DNA from: Lineus longissimus
Taxonomy: Eukaryota > Nemertea > Pilidiophora > Heteronemertea > Lineidae
Length of the DNA stretch: 64,000 nt
Assembly (NCBI RefSeq): GCF_910592395.1
Contig: NC_088316.1
Span: 2,852,001-2,916,000, forward strand
Direction of reading: 5' to 3'
Numbering within the stretch: position 1 is the first letter of the stretch; every line of letters starts with the position of its first letter. The notes under the pieces were generated by a model. That model had not been told where the DNA came from, made no database searches, and saw only the letters and a program-made list of their open reading frames with translations. Shown one piece after another: positions 1 to 10,233 of this stretch. Position numbers and translations under genes: made by a program.

Positions 1-117
1 GGTGATATGAATAAAGACTAGCAATTGCTTTTACTGAAAACCCCATGTACATTTACACTAGGCCTTTCTGTACAAAACTGAAGTAAAATCATTTACTAGT
101 CTTTATTCATGTCACCC
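1..117. repeat. Hairpin-forming inverted repeat (MITE-like)
   Basis: The first 36 bases and bases 82-117 are inverted copies of each other with about six mismatches; the outer part reads GGTGAYATGAATAAAGACTA on both arms. The spacer is about 45 bp. No coding potential. The left arm starts at the window edge, so the true left end and any target duplication cannot be seen. Confidence 0.6.
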
Positions 118-628
118 ATTATGAGGAAGGTCTTTAAAGTAAAATCGACTTGCATCGTCGAAACAAATGTTTTAAAGTTCATGGTGGAAGAAAAATGGTT
201 TGAGATAACTGATAACAATAAAACATCTAACCAGTACAGAGGTCATGCATTGCCATAGGTAAGTATAGGGTAAATTGGTGCAGTGCAAGTGCAGTTGCTT
301 CAACAGTGTAGAAACACGAAATCAGCTGTTACATAGTATGACGAGTATCATCACGTCTGCAGGACATTTAGAGTAGGTTTTCTGTCGGATAGGATGATAG
401 CCTTTGCCTGAAATCTATAGTTCTTACAGGATCAATGTACCACTCAGATAAACTGCTTTGATTCTAAGAATGTGATACGGATGGTCTGTGAGTTATTTTA
501 AGCAATTAGCACGTTATGTTAACTTCTTCGAAAAAAGCATATAAAGGCTTAGCCTTGGTCATATTTTGTTAAGAACCGCTTTTGAAAATGCCCTGGGCAA
601 CCTGTTTAACAGTTCAAGTATATCAATT
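118..628. other. Intergenic, 3' of first propeller gene
   Basis: About 500 bp downstream of the minus-strand gene that ends at 629. No open frame, RNA gene or repeat is recognised. The 3' UTR and polyadenylation site of that gene must lie here or further left. Confidence 0.5.
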
Positions 629-2122
629 TTAGGGATTTTTATTTTTTAAATTAGCTGCACATTTTCTCGTGTAATTCTGCACTGCAAGCAAAACCGGCTT
701 CACGTTTCCTGCCGCAGAATCAATCTCTATCACACTGTCTACAAGTTTTTTCAAACCAGTCATCCGCATTAGCCTACTTTGTGCATCGGCTACATTGGTG
801 GAGACGTCTATGACATCACTACCAAGTTCTGGAACGTTGAGTCCGACAGGGAATAGAAAAGGCCCCTTCATCCAAGGGACGACGTATTTCACACTTTTTT
901 TGAATTCACTACCCATTTGAATGACGTCACTAACATATACAATCCGCCATGGGTTGATTTTCAACAAAACGATATGAGCATAGATGTGTCCGTTAAGATG
1001 CGTGGAATGAACGAGACCAAGATAATAGTTATCCTTATATTGCTCAAATTGCGTACCTCCTCTTAAAGTATCCGCACGACTGTTAAAAGTTTTCGCGTTC
1101 GGATCAACACCGTCATCAACATAAATAGTCTTGCAGTCGGAGATAATTTCGCATTTTATTATCCTGAGTGGGTCCATGGTGTACACAAAATGTAAAACGC
1201 CGCCGACATCAAGGGGACCCCAGTTTTTCTCATTGGCCCGTTGGGCCTTGCCATCCAGCGTAGGCCTGGCCAGTTCATTGGTCTGCATATCGTAAATATA
1301 CGCATTTAGTGCTTTGGCGACTGTAAATGTCTTTGTCCGCATGTAAAAGATCAGGAAGACCTTTTCCCCAACGGTTACTAGTCTTGGATCAACGGGACCC
1401 GTCCTCACATCTCCCTCGACTTTGAGTGGAACTGGAATTCCCAACAGGCGCCCACTAGCGAGCGGTTTCATAAACTGATCATAAGTCTGTGCATACAAAA
1501 AGTTGTTCTGAAACAAATTTAACTTCGGTTTTTTTCTCAAACCGGGGACCTCACCCAGCAACCAAGTTCTGACAACTGCATAAAATTTGCCCTTGCACCA
1601 GGTAAACGCGGGTGCTGTCGCAAAGATATTATCAGCCTCGCCATTGACGAACGGGATCATGCCACGTGCATTGCTTTTCACCTCCTCCGCGAATGAATAA
1701 ATGAAACTGGTCGAAATGTTACTGCTAATGTCTTGAGTTTGTTGAGAAAAAACGCGACCTTTCAGCGAGAACTCGAAAGGGCGAGTCTTTTCATCGACGA
1801 TTATTTTTCTTGAAGTAGAATACTGGTACTTTTCTGACGCCAATGGTTGCTGCTCAATAAAGTCTTTGATAGCTATTTTCTCAATGTTGTCTTTGGTGGC
1901 GAATGTCTCATCGGGCGGCAAATGGTCCTGATAACCCGCTCCAGCTGTGGACTTGTGGAATGCATGATATTTCATCGGAACTCCCCTGTCCACTTCTTGC
2001 CGAACGTACGTAATCCTGCCACCTTGGACCACCACATGGACGAGGAAGATCGCCGCCACTGTCGCTAGTGCGAAAATCAGAATACGAATGGGGCTATTCC
2101 TAAGACAAGTCCTTGTCTCCAT
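629..2122 (-). CDS. Type II membrane protein, GH130-like beta-propeller family (copy 1)
   Basis: Single-exon ORF of 497 residues. The ATG at 2122 is chosen because it matches the start of the paralogue at 6677; upstream in-frame codons contain only a TTG. A short basic N-terminus is followed by one hydrophobic segment (about residues 14-32), which predicts a type II anchor facing the Golgi/ER lumen or cell exterior. The lumenal part carries spaced motifs: TAPAFTWCKGKFYAV, GPVDPRLV, EKNWGP, LHFVYTMDPLRI, LRGGTQF, GLVHST, NPWRIVYVSDVI, FLFPVGLN and DVIDVSTNVADAQSRL. This pattern (DPR, EKNW, RGGT, FPVGL) resembles five-bladed propellers of the GH130 phosphorylase / beta-mannosyltransferase type; that link is my inference from motifs, not from a search. 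Compared with the paralogues, the loop after TWLLGEV is about seven residues shorter. A 3' splice site (cccatcag) lies 29 bp upstream of the ATG, so a 5' UTR exon is likely. Confidence 0.8.
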   Translation of the reverse strand: METRTCLRNSPIRILIFALATVAAIFLVHVVVQGGRITYVRQEVDRGVPMKYHAFHKSTAGAGYQDHLPPDETFATKDNIEKIAIKDFIEQQPLASEKYQYSTSRKIIVDEKTRPFEFSLKGRVFSQQTQDISSNISTSFIYSFAEEVKSNARGMIPFVNGEADNIFATAPAFTWCKGKFYAVVRTWLLGEVPGLRKKPKLNLFQNNFLYAQTYDQFMKPLASGRLLGIPVPLKVEGDVRTGPVDPRLVTVGEKVFLIFYMRTKTFTVAKALNAYIYDMQTNELARPTLDGKAQRANEKNWGPLDVGGVLHFVYTMDPLRIIKCEIISDCKTIYVDDGVDPNAKTFNSRADTLRGGTQFEQYKDNYYLGLVHSTHLNGHIYAHIVLLKINPWRIVYVSDVIQMGSEFKKSVKYVVPWMKGPFLFPVGLNVPELGSDVIDVSTNVADAQSRLMRMTGLKKLVDSVIEIDSAAGNVKPVLLAVQNYTRKCAANLKNKNP

Positions 2123-2445
2123 TGCTGTTTCTTGCAAAGTTCACGGTGTATCTGATGGGAAAGAGGAATAAGATATGATTTACAAAACATAGAAATGAAA
2201 CAGCATATGTACAGCTGTAGAACTGTTGTTGACACGTTGGAACAAACTTAACTACAACCCATTACTTGCCGACACATACGTAGGTATTTAACCATAATCA
2301 ATGGAGTTGAAACAAGCCACGGCTTTGTTGTAAAGTACAAACTTGGCCTACCGCTGTGACCAACATTGAATTAAAGGAAACCTGTCGCGAAACGCCTATT
2401 AGAATGGGGAGTTTGAACGGCCCGGCAGTTAAGAACCTAATATCC
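2123..2445 (-). promoter_or_regulatory. Conserved 5' flank of copy 1 with UTR-intron acceptor
   Basis: On the minus strand this stretch matches the flank of the 6677 gene (6405-6676) over most of its length, apart from an indel of about 24 bp. Near the ATG it contains a pyrimidine tract ending cccatcag (acceptor at 2151/2152). All three paralogues keep this acceptor, so it is probably used to join a non-coding first exon. The first exon and promoter themselves are not identified. Confidence 0.55.
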
Positions 2446-4816
2446 TATAAAAAGCCTGTGACAAAATTCAGCTCTTTTAAGGTGTATGGTTTCAAACAAT
2501 TTCAATCAGACCATAAAAACATTCAAGTTTTTATGACATGCTGAGCCCCAACTCCGGTCACGTGGTCTGAAACAATTCGTCTGCTAATAATCTGTAGTAC
2601 CAGAGTCTTTCAAATTACGCGCATGGTGGAACCTTTTCGGCTGTGCACTGTATTGGCAAGTATTATGAGTAAACTTGTATGGAGGAATTCCTTTATCATA
2701 AGGGGCTCAGTTATAGCAGCGCCTCCCCGATTAGAGAGCTCTCATTCACGCTATTCTCAGCGTATCTATAGTGTCCCTTTAAAAAGCGGTGCCAGAATAA
2801 AAGGTTGACTGGGAACACAATGATATCCAAGGTCACACTGAAGAGCAAGAGTCGTCATTTCGTATTATGACTGTTACGGTTTTACCGCTTAGGGCGTTTT
2901 CCTCTACAGAGAAGGTTCGGTATGCCAACCTTCCCGGCGAACATGATTCCAAAGAACCTATTAGATTGTAATTCTTAGATTGAATTGCTGTGTATTGTTG
3001 TGATTTTGAAGCCGCTGAACAATGTAAGCGTACAAAGTAATCTGTACATGTACTGTATGGTATAGCTATATCTGGTTTAGGAAATCGGTCATCACCGCAA
3101 CATTTGTTTAATTTGTGAAATTCGATTTTTGGGGTTTTGTGGAATTACGCGTTGGACATTGGTGGTGGATCACTTACTTTACCACAGGGTGTGGTCCAGA
3201 AGTGACCAATAACATCTCATTTAAGGTGAAATTATAGTGACTCAATTTGGCCAATCTTGGGATTGCTGGAACTTATCCTTAGAGTAACCAGGCTGGTTAC
3301 TCAAAAAGGTCGTTCGTCGAGGTTGCGAAACCGGAAACGAACACTCACCCTACCTGGTGTGCCAAAAAAGTGCCACAATTTCGATTTTGAGTGAATATAA
3401 AAAATTTGATAGAAAACAGCCAGGGAACAACTGTCAGAAGCGTATAGCAGCCCAATAATGTATGTTGTATACCACTACAGGGAGAAATCCAAAACACACT
3501 CGTCAATATATTGAATATTCGAACCGTCGACTATTCGATGCCTTTCAAAGATTTCAAATCGGATTCTGTTCAAGGTTTTAAGACAAAACTCCAGACAAAA
3601 ACCTTTATATCCATGGAAAAAGGTCCAAGCTTACCTTTGCTGTTTTGAGAAATATGATGTTGTCTCCTTAAGGAAAAAATCGAGTTCTGCCCAAGCCGGC
3701 GTTGACACGACTATTGATCCCATTGTTAGGACCCCATGCCCCGGTGCATACCCTAATCGCATAATCGCAAGGGGGTCATAACAACCGAGTGACAGCTTAC
3801 GTATTACGCAAGGAATGCCTGATGCCTCTTCTATTACTTACCGACCTAAGACCGGTTCATTGATTTGGTTCAGGACCACCACACCCCAGTACATTATGCT
3901 TTGAACAGGCCTTTAGATACTCTAGCTTCGCACGCCTAACGTCCACTGTGGTACCCCACCAATGAAAATGTGTGTCAGTGGCCTTTCATGGTACATGGGG
4001 TCATGACCAACATTTTCCAGCAAGTTTTGTCTGGTTAGCTTTTCAGCTAATCTAGGTCGTTTTTGAGGGCGGGGCTTTTGGGCGTGTCTGGCAAGGGTAC
4101 CCCACCACAGAAAATGTCTGGCAGTGGTCATTCATGATGTGGAAGGCCAGTGTGTGTGTACATTTTGGTGGGCCCACGGCGGGAGTGAGTTTCTTGAGGC
4201 CTATACTTGATTGACCAGCAGCGTCAATGACAATATAAGCTTGAATTGAACGCCTAAAAATTACCCATTACGGGCCTAGAAATGTGCGCTATGTAAAAAT
4301 CTAGCTGGACGTTAGAAGTGAGAAACTAGAGTATACTGATTGGCTCAATCTTGCTTGTATTTTCAGGTTGTAGTACCTCACTGGCGGTTTTGGTTGTCTC
4401 ACCAAACCGCGATGGTGGAGCTGAAATGCAGACCAAAACCGAGGTAGAGCCGAAGTTTTGGGCGCCTAAACATATTAGCTGAAATCAAAATGAGGCTTCG
4501 TTTGCGCGTAGTGCATTTACACTGTAAAGTGCGGTTCGTTATAAATCCAGGGATTTTAGAATAGCTGATTAACAGTGGTTTTCACTGAGAATTCGGTGAT
4601 CACTGACTTACCATACCATTTAAGGCTAGTCCTCTGAATAAGTTGTAAAATCCCCAAATCCCAGGTCCGGTTATGTGAGTCATGATAATAAAGTAAGACG
4701 TGTAGGTCTGATCACCATGCCATAAATTTGATTTTAAGCCGTCGGGCCTATGCATGTGTAATTACATAAAACATAAGTTACAAGTCTGTCAGGTAATGTC
4801 AGTTCTTCTACATACT

Positions 4817-4858
4817 AGAGTCTTTCAAATAAAAATGTAAATCTATTTGAAAGACTCT
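4817..4858. repeat. 15-bp perfect inverted repeat, AGAGTCTTTCAAATA family
   Basis: AGAGTCTTTCAAATA and its exact reverse complement flank a 12-nt spacer. Related single or paired arms occur at 2599, 5449, 13191, 15222, 24360 (arms 2 nt apart) and 41653, often preceded by ACC. It looks like the ends of, or solo remnants of, a small palindromic element. Confidence 0.75.
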
Positions 4859-5210
4859 TATAAATACATACCAAATTTCTGGCGCGTATCAAAGCAGATG
4901 CATCGACTCATTACTATGGTATTCCCGTAAGCGAGATTCAGCAGGCCGAAAATAGCTACTGGTCTATGCCGTAGTTTCAAACAGAAATGATGAAATAGCC
5001 TACATTTTCGAGGGCGGTGAAAATGCAAAAGTTCGCTAAAACGCTCATCGTCCTTCAAATATTCTGTTCTGTGGAGAGCCAGAAAGACATTCTATTTTTT
5101 TCGCATACACCACGCAGTATCGTAACTAATATACTGTTTTCACCACTGTAAAGACGGCAATGGACCGTCTTTGTACCGAAGGATGGCAGGCCTGGAAGTG
5201 CTGTCTACCT

Positions 5211-5356
5211 GGGCCCATATTCATAAAGTTCTTAACTTAAGTGCCATAAAACCCTAAGTGGTCAACTTCCCAAAGTTCCACACCTAAAATGGGATTCATA
5301 AGTACCCCACCTAAACTTAAGATGCATTTTAGGTGCCCCGCTTTATGAAGATGGCG
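5211..5356. mobile_element. Probable MITE with CATWTTCATAAAG ends
   Basis: The left end reads CCCATATTCATAAAG and the right end, reverse-complemented, reads GCCATCTTCATAAAG; the interior has CTTAAG motifs near both ends. No target duplication could be defined. Confidence 0.4.
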
Positions 5357-6404
5357 CAAGGATGGCTTCACAGTGAAGTCCTTCTTTCGTGCTGTGGGAT
5401 CGGTTGGAATCGTCCAGGTGCCAAAACAAGTCGGGAATCTTTGGTTGAACCAGAGTCTTTCAAAAAAATTTAAACTAGTGTGGGTTTAAATTAAAATATT
5501 TGAATTAAACATTTATATAAAAACACTATGGTGGCACTATTCAGTTCTTTTAAAATTGTTCAAGCAAATCCGTACATAAAAGGTGAAGACGTAATAGAAC
5601 TTAGCTTATATCGTAGGCCGTGTCGCGTAATAATCAACTTTATAGGTAACTACTCGCTGGTAGAATAGGCCTTTTCCTCAAAAAAGCTTGAATAGAGGAA
5701 AGATGTCGGTTTTCTTCCAATATCGAACATCATGATGATATAAATTTTGGGAACAGTGACAGAAAAGTCCGTCCTATTGTCTATTCGAACTGTGTGATAG
5801 TTCGGAACAATTCCAGCCCTGGTTGAAATTAGTTCCATTCGGCTGCACCAAAAGACCATGACTGAAAGAAATGACATCAACCAACTTTTACCCAAGTGAT
5901 GATATGTAATCAGACATGCTTAAGCGAATTTACAACATGTTGATCAATAAGCTGCGTGACTGGCACTCTGGATTCTTCTGAACCCCTCGCCATTGAGGGA
6001 TGCACTGGGGCATACAGTCCGAACAATAGTACAACGCTTAAAGGTGGAGCCGTTTGTAAACCACGCCCTGACATCGGCCGGGTTTGGGCAGAAATCAAAT
6101 CTTTTTTATGGAGACAACATAAGATTTCTCACAACAGCAAAGGTAAGCTTGGACCTGTCCCAGCGCGATGGGACTCACTCGTTATATGTGTACTGGTGAC
6201 CAAAAAGGTACGGCAATTTTGACTTGTTGAGCAGATATGAAAAATTCTGCTTGAGAACGACCAGGGAACTATTGGCACAATCGCAACCGCCCAAAACTAT
6301 AGGTCTCGTTGAGATTCAAAACAGTGACCTTCTTAAAATGTCTCAATACTTGGGACCTCCTAGACCGGAAACCTCAGATTTATAGATTAAAACTTATCCA
6401 CGAC

Positions 6405-6676
6405 TGAGGTTCTGACCTGGCCGTTCAAACTCCCCATTCTCACATGTGTTTCGAGACAGCTTTCCTTTAATCCAATGTTGGTCACAGCGGCATGCCAATT
6501 TTGTTCTTTACGACGATCATGGTTAAATACCAATTGATGTGTCGGCAAGTATGGGCAGTCATTCAGTTTGTTCCAACGTGTCAACAACAGTTCTACCTAT
6601 TGCTGTTTCATTTTTATTTTGTTGTATATCCCATCGTATTCCTCTTTCTCATCAGATACACTGACAAGAAACAGCA
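6405..6676 (+). promoter_or_regulatory. Conserved 5' flank of copy 2 with UTR-intron acceptor
   Basis: Counterpart of 2123-2445 in inverted orientation. The acceptor is ctctttctcatcag with the exon starting at 6656, 21 bp before the ATG. Upstream, the block ttccaacgtgtcaacaacag and the block around ggccgttcaaactccccatt are shared with copy 1. Confidence 0.55.
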
Positions 6677-8206
6677 ATGGAGACAAGGACTTGTCTTAGG
6701 AATAGCCCCATTCGTATTCTGACGTTCGCACTAGCTACAGTGGCGGCAATCTTCCTCGTCCATGTGGTGGTCCAAGGTGGCAGGATTACATACGTGCGGC
6801 AAGAAGTGGACAAGGGACTTCCGATGAAATATCATGCATTCCATAAGGCGACCACAGCTGGAGCGGGTTATCAGAACCAGCAGTTTGACGAATCGCCGCC
6901 TGATAAGTCATTCGCCACCAAAGACAACACCCAGGAAATCGCCACCAAAGGAAACATGGACGAACAACCATTGGCGTCAGAAAATAACGGGTTTTCTACT
7001 TCAAGAAAAATAATCGTCGATGAAAAGACTCCCCCTTTCGAGTTTACGCTGAAAGGCCGCGTTTTTTCTCGACAACCGAAAGACATTAGTAGTATTGTTT
7101 CGACCAGTTTCATTTATTCATTCGCGGAGGAGGTGAAAAAGAACGCACGTGATATGATCCCGTTTGTCGATGGTGAGAATGAAAGCATATTTGCGACAGC
7201 ACCCGCGTTTACTTGGTGCAAGGGCAAGTTTTATGCAGTTATCAGAACTTGGTTGCTGGCCGAGGTCATCAATTGGAAATTAAAATCGGACTTTTTAAGA
7301 AACAAACCGCATTTGAATAAGTTTCAGAACAACTTCTTGTATGCACAGACTTATGATCAGTTTATGAAACCGCTCGCTAGTGGGCGCCTGTTGGGAATTC
7401 CGGTACCGCTTAACGTCGAGGGAGATGTGAGGACAGGTCCAGTTGATCCAAGACTTGTAACCGTTGGGGAAAAGGTCTTCCTGATCTTTTACATGCGGAC
7501 AAAGACATTTACAGTCGCCAAGGCACTGAGTGCGTATATTTACGATATGCAGACCAATGAACTGGCCAGGCCTACGCTGGATGGCAAGGCCCAAAGGTCC
7601 AGTGAGAAAAACTGGGGTCCCTTTGATTTGGGTGGCGTTTTACATTTTGTGTACACCATGGACCCACTCAGGATAATCAAATGCGAAAATATCTCCGACT
7701 GCAAGACTATCTATGTTGATGATAGAGTTGATCCGAACGCGAAAACTTTTAACAGTCGTGCGGATACCTTAAGAGGAGGGACGCAATTTGAGAAATATAA
7801 GGACAATTATTACATCGGTCTCGTTCATTCCACACTTCTAAACGGACACATCTACGCTCATCTTGCTTTGATGAAAATCAACCCATGGCGGATTGTATAT
7901 GTTAGTGACGTCATTCAAATGGGTAGTGAGTTCAAAAAAAGTGTTCCATTCGTCGTTCCGTGGATGAGCGGGCCTTTTCTATTCCCTGTCGGACTCAACG
8001 TTCCAGAACTTGGTAGTGATGTCATAGACGTCTCCACCAATGTAGCTGATGCACAAAGTAGGCTAATGCGGATGACTGGGATGAAAAAACTTGTAGACAG
8101 TGTGATAGAGATTGACTCTGCACAGGAAAATGCGAAGCCCAATTTGCTAGCAGTGCAGAATTACGTAAGAAAGTGTGCAGCGGGGTTAACCAATAAGAAT
8201 CCGTGA
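6677..8206 (+). CDS. Type II membrane protein, GH130-like beta-propeller family (copy 2)
   Basis: Single-exon ORF of 509 residues, ATG at 6677 directly after a conserved 3' splice site. The anchor segment (about residues 14-32) is nearly identical to copy 1, and the two proteins match through most of the lumenal part, so the duplication is recent. The same motifs appear in order: ATAPAFTWCKGKFYAV, GPVDPRLV, EKNWGP, LHFVYTMDPLRI, LRGGTQF, GLVHST, NPWRIVYVSDVI, FLFPVGLN, DVIDVSTNVADAQSRL. Most differences fall in the stalk after the anchor (about residues 50-100) and in the loop after TWLLAEV. The NXS sequon present in copies 1 and 3 before TSFIYSF is lost here (IVSTSF). Function is unproven; by motif resemblance it may be a glycan-acting phosphorylase or mannosyltransferase-like propeller. 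Confidence 0.8.
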   Translation: METRTCLRNSPIRILTFALATVAAIFLVHVVVQGGRITYVRQEVDKGLPMKYHAFHKATTAGAGYQNQQFDESPPDKSFATKDNTQEIATKGNMDEQPLASENNGFSTSRKIIVDEKTPPFEFTLKGRVFSRQPKDISSIVSTSFIYSFAEEVKKNARDMIPFVDGENESIFATAPAFTWCKGKFYAVIRTWLLAEVINWKLKSDFLRNKPHLNKFQNNFLYAQTYDQFMKPLASGRLLGIPVPLNVEGDVRTGPVDPRLVTVGEKVFLIFYMRTKTFTVAKALSAYIYDMQTNELARPTLDGKAQRSSEKNWGPFDLGGVLHFVYTMDPLRIIKCENISDCKTIYVDDRVDPNAKTFNSRADTLRGGTQFEKYKDNYYIGLVHSTLLNGHIYAHLALMKINPWRIVYVSDVIQMGSEFKKSVPFVVPWMSGPFLFPVGLNVPELGSDVIDVSTNVADAQSRLMRMTGMKKLVDSVIEIDSAQENAKPNLLAVQNYVRKCAAGLTNKNP

Positions 8207-10233
8207 GTTTGTTTGTACACTGTGGACTGACACGTTGCTGGGTTACGCCGTTTGTCCACGAATACTTACTGTTCGTTCAACCTGATCACTGTTCAATTTC
8301 TAACGACAGGTAACGCCAATAATCTCAGTGCTGCATGCATGTATATGCACGCATGCACGCCTTGTTTCAATCACTGCAAATCTGCCAAAGACTGTAAGAT
8401 TTCTCTTTTACCGACACTGGGCGTGTGTCAGACTTACAGAAACTACCCCCAAAGTAATGAACAAACGGCGTATCAACCCTTTCACCAGTTGCACAGGTTA
8501 TTTTTTGAAAGTGGTTGTAAAAACAGGCCAACACCAAGCATTAATGTCTGGATGAAAGCCTCCACGAGTCCATCTCTACACGGTCACGAGAGTCAATGGT
8601 CCGTCATTTCTAATATCCGGTTGCAGATAAAGGCACATATAACAATGGTAATGATAATGATAATGAAAAAAAGATAATTGATTAATAGATTTTCTTGTAT
8701 ATGACACGGCACTTCGTTGAGTTATCTCTGTTTTATATCGATCAATGAAGAACTCTCTGGGAAACCCCGTTGGAAAATGAGGCGAACCTGTCGTAGCATC
8801 TGGTCTGAAATTCAGCAGAGAGAGAAATCAACAGCTGCCTAACAAGACTTCATAAAGACTAAAAAGCCTGTAGACACCCAAGGCTCATACATAATTGAAT
8901 TGACCTGGCCAAGCAGGAGGCACTTGCAGATCAAAAGTCCCAACCCAACTGACAACACACATCAAATAACATTATCTAATGAGTTTCAATGAGTGTTGGC
9001 AGTGATCTTTATGTGCCTGTACGTGGCTCAGCCACCATACTGAACCTCCAATGACATTGCCTCCGTAGCCTCCGCCAATACTGACGCGCGTTGTACGGAA
9101 GTTGACCACTGTCAATACATTGGGGATCAAGATGCTCGGCAACATGAGACGATAAATTTACAGATGTAGGGGTCTTCAATATCCTCCCGGAAAGGTGTCC
9201 TTTCCTATCAATGGTGACGTATTACAATATTCAAACGTTCCGCCTACAAATGTATGTCATTCTACCAATTTGGAGCTTATTTTTAGAGTCGATTACGTAC
9301 CCTTGCCGAGAGGCTTATTGCCTTTTTTAACGAGACGTTATCATGAATTAAATGGGAGGGAATGTATGTGTGGGGACTTAATACTTTTGAACCGATTAGC
9401 GCTGGTTGTTCGGCTCGGACATGCCTAATACGTAAGCTTACACGTAGCGAGTGTATCGAGAAACCTGTCCCCCATAACGAGTGAAAAGTCGTGTGTCCAC
9501 ATGACGATTAGCTCAACTTGTTTAGGAACTTCAGAGCGTTTCTTTTCTCTTTCGAGGACAATATCTCAAATGTGTCTGATCATCGTTGACGATGATTTAA
9601 TTTGAACGACTAGTTTATTGCCCAAATAGTTAGAAGCGGAAACACACAAAGATGTTGCACGGGTGTAAAATTTTGAAATGTTCTGGGAAGGGGTGACAGA
9701 TGATTCAGTTAAGAAGGTACTGGGGACATTTTCGAGCGCTGGCACCAATGAAGTTTATTCCGTTCCAATTTGCCTGTTCGTTAATGATTAGAAAAATGGA
9801 GACAGGCGTTCTTTTTATTGAATGCAATGTTTTATTCTTATGAAAAATGCATGAGCCTTGTTGAGACAACCACAACCATAACCTCGTGGGTTTGTATAAA
9901 AATAGTCAAAAGCACAGTCTCGGTGGATAATGCCCAGAGTATGTCGTTTGGGGTTGATTATTGCCTCAGTCGCTGACGGTATTTGTTGTCTCTCCAAATA
10001 TCGCAGTCTCCACCAAACACACCCATTCGGAATCAATTCCTCGACACCATGAATAGAGTCTGGCAATAGGAAGTGGTTTCTGTTCCGGACGGAATGATAG
10101 AAAACCTACATAAAAATCAGTCTATGTTCTCACGGGAACAATGCATGCACATCTTCCTCACGAGGTTTGAGTCAAGTTTTCGTTTTCATTACCATTGGGA
10201 AATATGATACACTTCAAAATAAGCCTCGTCTCT
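8207..10233. other. Intergenic between convergent copies 2 and 3
   Basis: Holds the 3' flanks of two convergent genes. A 141-codon plus-strand frame at 8252 starts with TTG, is rich in simple sequence at its end (TAATGA repeats near 8646-8672) and has no recognisable domain; I treat it as 3' UTR. Nothing else is seen. Confidence 0.4.

Larger units (their letters stand above)
2446..6404. other. Intergenic centre of head-to-head pair
   Basis: No convincing gene. Diverged dispersed repeats are visible: 3345-3440 resembles 6180-6280 in direct orientation, and 3615-3675 is an inverted copy of 6095-6150. A short direct repeat around gtaccccacca occurs near 3951 and 4097. Fragments of the AGAGTCTTTCAAAT family occur at 2599-2615, 4817-4858 and 5449-5467. 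A CTATAAAAAG box lies at 2446 on the plus strand but no ORF follows that can be supported. Confidence 0.4.

Noticed and set aside
2123-2137. Five-codon extension of propeller copy 1 (MQETA)
   Set aside because: The extension begins with TTG, not ATG; the aligned ATG at 2122 matches copy 2.
2356-2544. Small ORF whose translation resembles that of 6387-6587 on the other strand
   Set aside because: Similarity is explained by the inverted duplication of the upstream flank; the frames start and stop at different places and lie antisense to the promoters.
8252-8677. 141-codon plus-strand ORF
   Set aside because: Starts with TTG directly after propeller copy 2 and ends in simple sequence; most likely 3' UTR.
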